Shown here one piece after another: positions 1 to 13,900 of a DNA stretch of 64,000 bases. A program made the position numbers and the translations under genes. Below the pieces are notes generated by a model. It was not told where the DNA came from, did not search any database, and worked only from the letters and a program-made list of their open reading frames with translations. This DNA comes from Luscinia megarhynchos (taxonomy: Eukaryota > Chordata > Aves > Passeriformes > Turdidae): the NCBI GenBank assembly GCA_034336665.1, contig CM067592.1, positions 52,194,473 to 52,258,472 of the forward strand, given 5' to 3'. How positions within the stretch are numbered: the stretch's first letter is position 1; every line of letters starts with the position of its first letter.

Positions 1-355
1 TTGGTAGAGGTGTTCCAGTTCCCAGATCATCTTTGTGTCCCTCCTCTGAAATCACTCAGAAGAACCACATCTTTTCTGTGCTGGGGAGCCCAGGACTGGA
101 CACAACACTCCAGGTGCGGTCTCACCAGAAGGGAACAGAGGGGCAAAACTAACCTCCCTCAACCTGCTGCTCAGGCTGCTTTTGCTGCAGCCCAGGACAT
201 GGTAGGCCTTTTGGGCTGCCAGTGCACATTTCTGAGACACGCTCAGCTTTCTGCGCACCAGTACCCCCAATTCCTTCTCTGCTCTCAACCCCTTCATCCT
301 GTATTGATACAGGGGGCTGTCCCTCAAGCCTGTCAAGGTCCCTCTGGATGAACAC
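1..355 (-). mobile_element. CR1 LINE fragment, runs off the left edge
   Basis: The complement reads as the CR1 region around 'gtactggtgc...aaagctgagc...gcagcccaggacatgg' and '...tggagtgttgtgtccagtcctgggctccccag', a standard bird CR1 3' part. The element is cut by the window edge. Open frames here are remnants of it. Confidence 0.85.
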
Positions 356-3300
356 TTTTTTGATAATGTGATGAACAAAGGGCTGGTTCTGCATTTGTTT
401 CTGTGCCAGCGAGGGAAGACCCCAGCAGCTTAAAAGAGAGAAGAGCTGCTCCTCAGCGCCAGCTCTGCAAGCTGGCACTCCACGCTGTCCCGGGACACGC
501 TGTCCCCTCCCGGTGTCACAGACGCTCTCTGGCACCCAGCTGTCAGCAACAGCTCTGCACAGAGCGGGGCAGGCTCCCGGGAAAACAGAGACAGCTTTGT
601 CTGCTCAGCCTCCCCACGGGTTGCTGTGGATGCAGCCCCAGGACGGGCTGCTGACACATCGGGACGGGCCGGGCGCTGCCGGCAGGGAGCCGCCAGATCC
701 TACCCCGCTATGGCAAGGCAGGCAGGAACAGTAACACGGCAGACAGGAGCAAGGAGCTCTGCCCTCCTGGCCCTGTGCTGAGCAGGAGCGGCGGAGGGAT
801 GCTCAGAGCCTGAGCCAGCGCTCCCTGCTCAGCGCCTTCCTGCTGGGCCACGGCCGACGGCATCACACAGGGAACACAAGTGCTGCCCGGGGTCATCAAA
901 TTACCCCTCGTCAGCAGCTGAGTGACTGCACACGTGCCCCTGGCTACACTGTGAAAGGGATGAAGCAGTGGTTACTGATAATCGCAGCAGGACCCAGGCA
1001 GGGGGGTGGAGATGGAAGCTGCGGCCTGGCACTGCCGCTGCCCCCACAGACGGCGCGGGAGGCAGAGCCGCGTAACATTCGTGTTCCTCACTGGTGCTCC
1101 TTAACATCTGTTCATCAGGCTATTGTCAATAATCAAGTTATGCTTATTCAGTTCTGGACCCTTTTGCTGAACTTATTCTCAGCTTTGATTATTTAGGTTC
1201 TACACACTGACTCAGACAATTAAAAGGGAGAGCAAAAAATCATGTTTGATGTAAGCTTAACAATACTAGTCTCTTTCCCCCATCCACCTATTATTCCATT
1301 TCTTTTTCCTCTCTAATGCATGCAATAGTTTTGTCATTTGGGATTAATTTATGAACAAAAATGTTACATTTCAATCATGGCCTGAGTTGTTTTTTTTTTA
1401 ATTGAAGTCCTTTACCATTGCTTGCCAGGAAAAAACTCTTGCCATGCTATTATGTGAAATGACAGAGCAAAACATGTTTTTTTCTAATTTTTTTTTCTCT
1501 CCTTGTAGCAAATAAAGTCTCTTTCTTGTGGTAAGCCACTCTTAGTGGCAGCTTCCAACAGCAAAACCAATCTTTCTGAGCTGCAGTTCCTAGCACAGCT
1601 GATGTTACACACAAAGGTAAGTTCACCTTTTGCACGTTCAGTGGCCTTCCTAATGCTGAAGGTTTTTCTCTTCCACACAGATGAAGTGCTGCACTTATGT
1701 GTGCATGCCCACCTGCCTGTCTGGATATGGTCTGTGCTGTACCCTCGATATGAGTGCACTGCAGCTCAGATTTCCCATTCCATACATCTGAGATGAGTGC
1801 TCGGTTCAGACCACAATCAGAAATGAGAGACTGCATGCACCCAGTACTGTATCCCATGAGGCACAGAGACCAAATCCACCTTTTGGATTCAACACATTAT
1901 CTTTCTCCTGGATACCACTGCCTCCTTCAGCAAAAAACTGAAAAATGTACAACAAAAATCAGCTTCAGGTGAGGAGGAACCAGAGGAAAAATCAACTTTA
2001 AAGTAACGAAAGGTATAGAAATGTCCCTGACTCGTCTCCAGGGAGAAAGCAGGGAGGAAACAAGACTCTTCCAGACTTGCATCCCTTGCTTTAAAAGCTG
2101 GAGTTTAAAAGGGACAAGGGGATTTTTAAATGGCTTTCTTTGGCACAGGATGCCGAGGCAACATCACTGCCCATGGCTGGAGGAAGTTTTGATCCTCACA
2201 GAAGGCCCAGACTCTCCTCTGCAGGAGGGGACCTCTGCCAACAGCACCAGTGCTCTGATGGTGACACTCAGCAACACACCACTGCTCCAGCTGAAGCCCA
2301 GGGCTAATATTCCTTGGGAGGTCCCTTGCTAGGGCTTGCAGCACCACAATAAACACACAGAAGTGTGGCACTTTGAAGGAGAAATGTATGACATTCTCAA
2401 GCTGGCTTTCTATCTCTGGTTAGATTAAACATATTCTCTCTTGAGTTTCAACAGTCTCTGAGAGAGGAACAGCAGATAGGGGAGAGTTAAGTTAATCAAA
2501 ACATAACATAGCAAGTCCCAGCAGTACCTGCTGGAAGAGCTCTTGCATGTGTGTGCATTAACTCTACTTGACCCCCTCCCTGCAAGTGTAATCATGCTAG
2601 TTATGAAATGATACACGAGGCTCAATAACAGATGCAATTCTATGCTCATAAGTATTTTGCATACTACAGAAATTATTAACTTCTCATGGACAAGCAGGTG
2701 AGGAATGGCTTTTTTCTTTTTCTATTTATCCAAAGTGGCTTCTAGGTATAAAATGGGCATATTTCTCCCTTTTTATTAAGAAAAGCATTTTGGAGATGGC
2801 TCTGATGAAGCTGTTGACCTTCCACTTTGAGAAAGTTTCACTTAGGGTAAGAATTAGCCTGCTTTAAGCACCACTAACATTAAATTTCACTTAAACATAG
2901 ACGTACCATTTGCAAAGGGATAGCACAGTTATGTCACTTGAAGTGCAGCTGGTTTTCTGCATGAAGTAATTCTAAGGCAGAAAAATGCTAGTCACAGGGA
3001 TAAGCAGTTAGTTCAGTGGAGCTGGGAAGGTTGGCATTGTGGGAGGCTCATAAGAAGGATAGAGGGATTTTTAGAGCTTATGGAAGTAGCTTCACTAGGG
3101 GCCTTGTTAGAGTAGATCAGCTCTCTGAAAACTGCTGAAATAAAACTATGGTAATTTGAATGTAAGAGAGGGGGAAAATGCAAGCTTTTAATATTCAGGA
3201 GGGTCAACATGACATTACTTACTTGTTTATTTATTTAGAGGCAACTTTATTTGTGATGTCAAGAGCAGTCAAGAGGCTCGTTCTGGGATCTGGCAATATG

Positions 3301-4146
3301 TTTGCTTGATAACTGAGATCTTTTTAAGCAGAGCAGAAGAAACTGTGCAGCGACCTTGCCTCACAAAAGTACCACATTTGCAGAAGGTTAGAGAATTATT
3401 TTTGTCCTTGGAAAAGTACATACATATTTTAGCCACTAGTTCCTATAAAAGGGCTTTGAAGTAATAAAAAGCAGAAATATTATGTTTTGGGCAAGGTTGG
3501 TTTTACAGCACACTGCCTGAGACCCCAAGAGATCCCAGGCTTCCTTCCTGCCTCTGCTACAAGTTCCCTTGTGTTGTCTTGTCAGTGGACTCTTTCTTCT
3601 TTTTCTGTTTCTTTGCCTAGTAGAAACATGAAAGTGCATCTCTTGGGAGTGTTTTGCCACTTAAATCATTTGCCCTAGGCCCTAGGTTGAAAGGTTCCAT
3701 AAAAGTCCATTGATAAATACAGTAAAGATTGCAATTTAATTGAAGTCCTCCAATTATTTAGGGAAATATTTAGGGAAGAAGAAATATAAACCAGAAGCTG
3801 CCAGATGTTCTTTGCAGTCTTTTTGAAATTTCTCTGTCAATAAATTAGTGAGATTTTGTGCTCCTGGGAAGTTTCCTTCAGCTTTCAGTCTCTTCTTACA
3901 TACCCTGTTGGAAAGAAATCCATATAGCTGTACTTAACAGCTGTGCGAATAATTTTCTTCAGACATGTGACCTTATAAAAAAGATACTGACACAAACCCA
4001 AAAAGCCCCAAAATCTGCCAATGTTTACTCTGGAATAGATATCACCATTCACTTATTGTTCAGCATAGGGAAAGATGCATTGAAACCACGTCCTTTAAAG
4101 TGTAATCCAGTCATGGAGAAGAGTGTGCATTGTAGGTACAGAGGGA
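356..4146. other. no gene seen
   Basis: Mixed-composition intergenic DNA. The first 700 bases are GC-richer with a few CpGs but no promoter-like island. Short frames only. Confidence 0.7.
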
Positions 4147-4656
4147 GAAACACAGAAACACAGAATGGTTTGGCTTGGAAGTCCCTCCTGCCACAGAAGC
4201 AGGTTGCTCAGATCTTCCTCCAGCCTGGCCTTGGACAATTTCAGTGATGGGGCATCCACAGCACCTCCGGGCAACCTGCTCCAGTGCTCCACCACACTTG
4301 TAGTAAAGAATTCTAGTATCCAATCTAAATATTTTCTCTTGCAGTTTAAAGCCATCATCCCTTGTCCTATCACTTCATGCTCTCATAAAAAGCCCTTCTC
4401 CAGCTTTGTTGTAGGTCAATAATGTCTCCCTGGAGCCTTCTCCTCTTCAGGCTGAGCAATCCCCAACTCTCTCAGCCTGTCTTCATAGCAGAGGTGCTCC
4501 ATCCTTCGTGGTCTTCTTCCCAACTTGCTCCAGCAGATCCCTGTATTTCTCGTGATGGAGACCTCAGAACTGGATGCAGAACTCCAAGTGGGTCCATCTC
4601 ACCAGAAGAGAGGGGCACAAAAGTCTCACTCGCTGCTGGCCACACTGCTTTTGATT
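4147..4656 (-). mobile_element. CR1 LINE 3' fragment
   Basis: Starts at the plus-strand side with acagaatggtttggcttgg, the complement of the CR1 tail, then runs through 'gggcatccacagcacctccgggcaacctgctccagtg' and 'cttctcctcttcaggctgagcaatcccc' to the 'lcactcgctgctggccac' region (read on the plus strand as ctcactcgctgctggccac). About 500 bases of a 5'-truncated copy, diverged. Confidence 0.88.
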
Positions 4657-7600
4657 TAAGAAGATATTACACCCAAGTTGCAAAGATTAAAATAAATGCC
4701 TTGAATAGTTCTGTGCTCAGTATTATATCCATGGTCCTAAATACGTTGTTCTGTATGAGTTGCTCTAGAATTATGTCAGAAGACTGTGATAAGGCGCAGC
4801 ACTGGTCTCAGTGCAGGGCAAAGCTGTGCCCCCACACCCTGTGATGTACCTTTTACACACTGCGCTGCCTGGCACTAACCTGGGGGCAAGGAGCGGCTTT
4901 TGGCTCATGGAAAATCCATGGCCACAGTGACTCATCTGGCATTTATTGTCTTCACCGGTGACACGAGGAAGAGTGAGATTAAAAGGGCTGAGTTCAGCAC
5001 TTTTACGCCAGACCAGCAAACAGGCCACGCAGCCCGGGTCACTAACAACAGCTGGGAGTTCTGGCTGCCTGCTGCTCTAGTGTCCCTCCCTTGGGAGATG
5101 ATTACTCCTGAGATGGGGCGGGAATGACCAAAGTTCCCCACAGTGACCTCTCTTCAAAGACAGCCCCGTCAAATGCTGGGCTACATAAAAATGATAGCTC
5201 ATTATTTCCTCAGGAAAGAAGGTTTTTCAAGAGTAGCAAAGGCACATAGTGCAGAGAGAGACAGGTATGTTTCACTTTGAGAGGTCTTTCTAGTTATCTT
5301 AGATGGTATAGACAAGAACCAAGAGGCTGGGAATAGACTAAGGAGTACACAAATCTTTGATTACAAACAATTTTCTGCCTACTAATGATAGTTTAATTAA
5401 TTTTGATGAGGCTCTTGTTTTTTGTCTGGGATGTCCTAAACATTTACAGCAGGCCTCAGACTCTGAAGTGCTAAGAGGTGCATAAACTGCTGGTGCAAGG
5501 ATGTCAAGAGCCTCCTTTACTGAGAACCAGGCTTTATCCACACCAGAAACTGTTGATTTCAAGCTTAAAAACACAGACAATATAGAGTTTCCTTCCTCTT
5601 GAAATAAATCAACCATGTGTGATCACATTGTTACTTGCTACATAACACCCTTCTATATTCACATGCATCACCTTGTTATTTTTCAGTTTTCATACTTTCA
5701 CTTTTTTTTTTTTGCAGCAACTAACCTTCTAACAGCTCCAGGACTCTGTATCATTCAGGTTTCACATGTGGACAGTCCCATCACTCTAAATCACCTCTGG
5801 TCTGCAGGCTCCTATCACCTGCTAATCCACTTCATAAAATCAAACAAGGTCTTCACCTGCAAAGCTCTTAGGGGCTTAAGACATGGTATACTACTTGGTC
5901 CCTAGCTCATCTCTTCACAGCAACCCTTGCCAGCCACAGCTCATACTAAACATCCACATCTAAGTTTCTCAACAGCTAGAGAAGAAACTCTTGAGTACAG
6001 AACCCAAATTTTGCATCCGCTTCCAAGGAGATGTGCTTCTGTCCCAGTGTGACTGCCATCATGCCAAAGTGCATCAAATTCCAAATGATACTCAGAAAAA
6101 CACACAAACACATTACTAAGGGGAGCACATTAACCCCTTCCTCTATTTCCTCACAAATTCCTCCTTTGTGATTCCCAGGGGTATGTGAGCTGGCAGAGAT
6201 GAACCCTTTGAAATGGGGGGCAGAGGAGAACTTTTTTATTGTTACCAGCAGAGGATGATTTTCTCCTGCACTTTTACAGTCTGATTTTTAGAGGCAGGCA
6301 TCATCCCTGTATCAATCTGAAATTTCACACACTGGGTTCAGATACATCAATTTCCAAACTTTTACCCATTAACTTGCTTGCCTTGAAAGTGTACAGGTGA
6401 AGGTGACCCTACACAAGTCACCATAATTTTCCTTTCTTACTGCCTGGTAGCTCTTACATTGAATTTCATCAGTATCTACTAACTCAATACACACAGCCTA
6501 AGTAGGTCATTCTGAATTTAGTTACTGCCCTCCTTCTCCTCCAAACCCAACCTTGTTAAGTGTCTGTGGCTACACTGAACTGCACTCACCAAGGGAGAAC
6601 TGCTGTAGGGTCTAAATCTTCCACCCAAGATCACTGTCAGCCTAAGGAGGGTGAGATCAATCTCACTGACCTCTCAGCAAGCTACAGCCACTGTCACAAA
6701 GGCCTTAAGGCTGCCATAAACAGCATGTAAAAGAAAGGTGATCTGCATTGCACAAAATGAGAAGGACAGAATGCATCCTTCCCAAGCCTGTGGCTGAGGA
6801 CAGACAGTACACCAGGTCTGCATTAGCACTGCATTGGTTTACCATTTAGCTGTCAGTATCATTTTCTAACAAAGATTTTGATTTCCCAGCAAGTCTCCAG
6901 CTGGCAGATTGGTACTTGAAATTTAGCTGCTCCTTCTGTGCAGAATTATTACATAATCTCTCCATCCAGCCTCGTGCAGGCCCTCCTAAATTTGACAGAT
7001 TAGTTGGTTTGACTTCCTGCTCTGCTGGTGACATGCAACGAATTCATCCCAGCCTAACTGGTGATTACATCACCTTTGTACAGACTCCAGGTGGGACTGA
7101 AAATTACAGAAAGTCTTGAAATACCTGTGTAGATGACAATCAGGAAAATGACAGCCCTAGTGGGGGTGACTGATTTGGAAAGGAAAGCCAGACTAGATCT
7201 TCGTGGAACAGAAGAGTTTGCAGATGTCAGCTTTCTGAGGTGTCTTTTAAAGCCTGTGGCTTCCAAATTCTTTTGATTGCTCACCCCTCTCAATTAAAAA
7301 AAAATCTTTGAGCTAAATAGTACATACATTATAAAACCTATATAAAAGTAGAAATTAAAAAAGGATGAAATAATCACTGTTTTAAAATGATAAATTAATC
7401 TTATTTAGTAATGGTACAAAAGATATTTTCTTCCTGTATCCTAGTGGGTTGTCTTGCAACCTTAGGTGGTGACCTAAGGTTCACACCCCTCCACCTTGGA
7501 GACCAGTGTTGCACCCTACCAGACCAAGATGAGATGGGGGCTCCATGCAGCAAGCTGTTGAAAGGTGGTTAGAAGGGAAAGGGACAAAAATAGAGCTGTG

Positions 7601-10600
7601 CAATGAACACCGTGCTCATGTACTACATGTCTGGCTATTCTAGGGTTGAGAGAAGCACAGCTTCTGAAACAAGATCTTCATTAACTGCTCTTCCCAGGCT
7701 CATTATCCACAGATGTTATCGGCACTTTTCTGTGCCAACCCAGACAGCTGCGAACTGTGCTCTTAGAGGCACAGCAGGAAGAAAATGTGCAAGACCATGG
7801 AGGGATTTTGCTGGTCCTGGTTTTACAAAAAGGAACATAAGGTGAAAAAGCCCATTCTTAGGCACTTAAGCAAGCAGTATGCAGAGTGACACAGGTCAGG
7901 CCCTGCCAGATCCCCCGCCGACCGGCAGAAGGACACACAGGTGGCAGGTTTGGGATCCGGGGTGCAAAAGGCAGAGCTGCAGAATGCCAGCATGCACTCA
8001 GCAATACAAGACAAGGTGAAGCAAAACAGGAACAGCTCACCAGCATGAGATCAGTCTGGTCCCATATTTCAGTCAGACATCAACCAGCAATAACTGCTTA
8101 TAGCAGGAGCATAAAGGACAAAAAGCAGTCCTTCCCCTAGCATGCAATCTGGAAATCAATAGATTTCCCCCCTGGCTGAGGGCTTCAGGTGCATGCAGGC
8201 TATGTAGCATTTCCTTGAAATGCCAGTTTAACAATCTAATCCCTTTCTAGACCTACTGGTACTTTTAATCACTTCTGTCCTGCGACAAAGTTGCAGCAAA
8301 AAGTGCAAACTGCAGGCAAAATGCAAATTAGCACAGCTAGGCAGTGGCCAGCAATGGTACTGCCTACAGTGGGACCTTACTGGTCACTTCCTAGCGATGG
8401 TGCAGTTTCAGACACAGCTTTAGGATCCCCTCTCCTAGCCAATGCAGGGGCTCCAGTTGTTTGATCTGACCTTCAGAAGTGTATTCTGTTCTTCAACACG
8501 GCAGAAGCATACACTTTCCTGGAGAGTTTCCAACACTTGGGTCTTCTGAAATGGGTACTCTTTTCACACTGAAGCAGTGTACCTAAACAAACATCTATTA
8601 ATAATGTAGCCCTCAGTTTCAATTTAATTTGTTTATTCTGAGGCCCTGTAAAACATAAATTGCTTAATTTAGTTAACGTTATTCTTTTGGGTTATCATCA
8701 CTTGGTGGTAAACAGTAAAACAAAGAACAATTCAACTAACAGTTTCTCTGGGGCTTCTTGGTTAGATTGCTTAGTTGTTGGTTTCAGCAAGACATTAAAT
8801 TAATTTCTAAAAGGTGGCAAAGCAGTGCCATACTTGGTAGCACTGTGTTGCTATTTCACACTTCAGTGCCTGTGTTCAGAAGCTTCATTGGTAGAAGTGT
8901 AACACCAAGTCTTAGCAATATTTTATCTGTTTTCATATATCAGTTAGCTTCTGTGCCTGGCCTAAAGTCAAGAATCTGCTACCAAAGCCACCTTTCTCTG
9001 GGTTAAGACCATTTGTTCCCACCTTCGAAGAGAGTGGGAAATTTCAATGTGAAAAAAAACCCCTTTAGTTTCTATAAGATCACACTTGGCTGAAAGGTCC
9101 TTCCTTGCCTAAAGTTCAAGAAATGCATTAAGAAGGGTTTTTGCAATGCAATATTTTACCCACTTAAACAAGAAATTAAGTAACTCCCTGGTATATTTGT
9201 TTAGGAAAAGTAACTGAGCTCCTCAGAAGAGAATTTGCACATGGAAAATCCTCCACATTGTGAAGTAATAGTAGTACAGAGAAAACAGGACTGACCCCAA
9301 ATCTGCACTATTTCCTTTCTTTTTTTACCTTCAGATTTTTTTTTTTCTGTGACACCCTTGAACACACAGTACACAAGAGCAGTAACTAGATTTTCTTTCT
9401 GTCAAGACACCATGGTCAAGAAAACTGGAATCCAATAGTCAGAATGATATCAGTATTTCTTTCTGTGGGACCTCAGCCCCTGCTTTGGGGGGCTGCCATG
9501 GATCCCCGCACCCTAACTGTCCCACAGCTGAGCACAGCTGCTCCTGTTCTGCCATGCCAGGAGCTGCCATCCCAAGCCTTGCCCTCCCGGGCACACGCAT
9601 GTCATACAGAGCAGATGCTTCCTCACTTGAGACTCCAGAGCTGATTTGAGACACGCAAGAAACCAGCAGGAGCCTTCTCAGGGATCTCAGAGGCTGCAGC
9701 TGGGTCGCTCAAAGCTAAACCCAGGCGCAGCAAAGCCTCACTCACATCCCTCCAGGTCCGGCTGCTCCCGGCAGAGCAGAGCACAGGAGGGGCAGTGAGG
9801 AACGGGGTAATGCCACCAACTTCCCACACTAGCACCCACCTCACACAGGGAGGAGGAGGAGGCACAGGCTTAGGGAAACAGTGGGGATCTGCAGCAGTTG
9901 AGTATTTTGTTGTATTTTGCCTGGGTGTAACAATCCACACAGTTCAGCACCTGCTACAAAACGTAATGGCACCTCTACATAAACCATTAAAGCCACACAG
10001 CTATAAGCCCTTGTAATATTTCACTCACTGATCATTGCTCCTTTGCTACACTTGGGAGAACATCAAATGTGCATTAATGGCAGGATTTTTCCTTTGGAGG
10101 AAAGCTGATACATGCTGAAGGTAATAAAAAGTTTTCTCATTTTGTTCTCAGCTTTATTCTGTGCTATCAAACAAATACTTCTTTTAAAGGAATGCAAACA
10201 GATTTGCAGAGAACTGTGAAGAAAAGATCATGTTAAATTTAGAAGATACTATTTTGGTTTCTTCAGCAAATTCACATTTACTTTAAAAGTCAGATACTTT
10301 ATTTCTGTTTATGAAGAACAATGATACCAAGGATTATTGACCCTTAGCACTATTAATCAAAGAACAAATCAAAAGTAAGCAAAGTGAACAACAGAATTTT
10401 TCTAACTGCTAATATATTTGAGTTTTTTCAAGGCATCAACTCAGTTTATCATTCTCAAGGATCTCTTTTTTTCCTCTGACAGCCTGCAATGTCTGAGGCT
10501 CTCCTTCCACAGCTGCTAAAAACCTGAGTTCCCAGTGCTGCCCAGTGCTTCACTTTTCCAGCCTGGGGATGCAGAAACTGAGACATGAAAAATAACCAGA

Positions 10601-10932
10601 TGCATTTGAAATTAACAGACTTGAGTAACTACTTGGAAGCTGATGGATCATGGTGCAAGCAAGATAGCCACTTTGCCTCTCAGGGATTTCAATATAGATA
10701 ATGATAAACATATATGATATTTTCAGAAGGTGGGTGGTTTCCTCCCATGGCCTCAGTCCTCCATGTCATAGAAATCAGCAGTTCTCAGATTGCAGCCCTC
10801 TGGAACGTGTCCAGGATGGCAGCTGGGATCACCTTTCCTTCTAGAGGTGACAGACAGTGAATTGCACAGGTGCTGCCAGTATCCATACACACATTGCTTA
10901 GCCAAATCCTCACAGCTGAGCTGCTGAGCTAG

Positions 10933-10963
<31 letters not shown>

Positions 10964-13900
10964 ACTACTACTACTACTGCTGCGAGCATCCCTCTTTATC
11001 CCTCTTCATTATGACACCTGACACCTCACCAGCCACTTCAGCAGGCACCAGAGGGGACTCCTGTGGTGATCCTGCTGCCACCTGGCATCTCCCACTACAG
11101 GTCAGTAGCCACAGGAGCCCCCAGCAGTTCCTTTCACCAACATCTCCCCAAAATAAACAAATTCCCCTCAAAATAGCCCCAGCCAAGCAGTCTGGTCCAC
11201 CAGACCTGTCTGCTGAGCAGGTGGCAGGCAGGAGGCATCCAGATCTTCTACCAAGTCACTTCAGTCACTGCTTGGCCAGCTGTCTATAGTGCTAGAGAGC
11301 CTGGGAGATAAGTTCCCTTTATAGGTCGTGTTACAAGCAGCGCGTGCCTGGCCCAGAGCAAAAGGAGGGTCTGCCTCTTCCCTACCCATGGTTAGTCCTT
11401 GTTCCCAAACTCTTTTTAAAGTTAAAAAAGGGAGAAAGACAGGGAAAAGAGAAGGGGGCAAAGATAAAACCTCTCTGTGTTCTGTATCTGTTGCAGTTAG
11501 TTGCATTTCTCTCCTCCTGAGGATGAGTATTGACTCAGTCATGACCTGCAGCATAACCCACAGAGATTAGTGGGCTGTTGGCAATATTAAGACATTTGGT
11601 ATTAACAAATGTATAGAGCCATAAACCAGAGACCTCATATAAATATAATCATGGTAGGAGGGGGAGGCAGGGGACATAATCAAGCAGCTGCACTGTCAGA
11701 AGAAGTTTATAATAATCTTTGACCCCTTGTGTCATCCCATGTAAGAAATGGTAGCCCTTCTCATCAAGTTGTGATTGTGATGCTAGAAGATGAGAGGAGC
11801 AGTAAGAAATACATTTTAGGATCTGGTCTTAAAACAATATTGAAATGCAGCTAATGCAAGATAAATAGCTGTCTAATAAATTCCTCCTTCTGGAGTCTTC
11901 TTATAGAAGTGTCATTTCCAGTTACTATCTGATTTTAACCGCTTTTCAAAATGAAACATTTCTTTGGAAATGAAACTGTATTGCTTCCTCACAAGCCTTT
12001 GGACAGGATTAGCACCACACTCATTTCACATTGGTTACACACTTCACAGGGGGCTCACGTTCTGCCATTGTCCACAGGGAGCAGGCAGCATCAAGTACAT
12101 CTTTCCTATTTATATGTTTCCATGCTCAGGCAAATTACATTTTAGTACATGCAGACATGCTAAAATGCTATGGCAACACTGAGGTGGTGCCAGAGAGGAA
12201 GTGAAATAGTAAATTCAGCATGAAGGATTACAGACAGGCCACTCCTCGTGTTACAAAAGAAAACCATGAGGCAGTGACTGGGCATACCATCAGTCCCAAA
12301 ACACAGATTTCCCACTCATGCCAGCTCTTTTTATTGTGTAAGTGCTATTTAGTGGCTGTGTAATGCTTTGTCACCTGGTTTCCCAGGATAATTTACATGT
12401 CATCTTTTACTTCCTCCCGCCATTTCTCATATAGCCTCAAACTAGATCAGACCCTGAGGCACCTCATTCCCATCTGCAAAGGAGAGCTAGAAATCTGTAT
12501 TATGCAGACCTCATACATCTCACTACTTTGCTTTCTAGAAGCATTTTTTAGAAGGTTTTTTATCAACAAAAGTAAGAGCATGCCCTGCTCTGCATTACAG
12601 CATGCCAGAGCACCCTGTGGCCACCAGCTTCCCAAGAAGGTGCTTCTCTAAGGACAGCAAAGGGTTCCTGTGTCTTCTCCTGTGGTCTGGCACTAATCTG
12701 CCATAGATTAGCTAGCTGCAAGTTTCACTGATCATAAAGGTGTTTGTAAAATATAGGCCAGCTGTAACTACATCCTCTATGTCCTGTCCCAATCTACAGA
12801 CAGACTTCTCTGCTGTCTGGGGCAGAGGCTACAGAGATTTTTATTTTAGGGGACATGCCACATAAAGGCCAACAAGAAGTTGAAAAATATATGTCTATTC
12901 TCTATGACAAATAACTCGTTTGCTTCAGTAAACTAAATTTCATGTGACTGACTGCCATGGCTAGGTATGACAGGTGAGGATGATGAGTTTACTGAGGAAC
13001 AACTGGGTGAGGCCATCTAGTTTGTTTGGATTTTAGTCACAGAGGTATGCACTACTGTATTTCAAATACACCCAACCTCTGAAAGATCTTGTCCCTTTTT
13101 TCCTCTCCAACATTCTTTCAGCCTATTTAGTTGCCTACAATTTTTGCAACAAAAATTTGCCCTTTGACAGTGTTCAGGTAAGAATAATCTTTATGCTCAA
13201 ATCACCACATTTGATTATGGACTTTTGTAACTATTAATCCACTTTCATACTACCTAGAAGATCTGACAATACCATACAAGATTTAAACACTAACCACTAC
13301 TTTACTCTAAACCTGCATACCTGCTTTTTAATTTGTGCATGAAATCACTGGTGTGGCTGCATATCTGCCCCCAGTATTTTGCTGTGGACAAAGCCCTGCA
13401 GCTACTGTCAGTGCTAATTCATGGTATGGTGATTCAAAGCCAAAGATGCCAACTGTACTGAGAAGTGCTGCCGAGATTGTATTTTCGTGGTGGAGTGTAG
13501 GTTGCTTAGTGACCTGCCACCAAAACAAATGCATTCACTAGTATATTTAAAGAGCAGCCTTTCCTGAACAGTCCAGCATTTTGTGGAGACACCTGTTTCT
13601 TGCATGCTTGAAATTTCTGTCCTGAAATGACAGGCTTCTTGTTGTACTCCATCTGGTTAACACTTTTTTATAAGGAAGTTGTGCAACATATGTGTAATCC
13701 TCTCTGACTCATCTCACACCAGCGCTGGTTAAATCACACTTCAAGGTTCAAGTCGTCAGACCGACTCTGTAAGCAACAAGAGTCAATAACGCACTGCCTT
13801 TTCCAGACACGTGGAAGCTGACACATTTGTTTCTCATTCGTTCATCCCTGGTGAAAACTGAAGGTATATCGCACACTTCCTATCAAAATACACCACCCAG

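Noticed and set aside
10753..10989. Minus-strand frame starting with a hydrophobic Val/Ala run like a signal peptide
   Set aside because: The run is the triplet array; the rest shows no homology and no gene context.
13740..13800. ggttcaagtc resembling a tRNA T-arm or B box
   Set aside because: No matching A box or cloverleaf stems could be found upstream.
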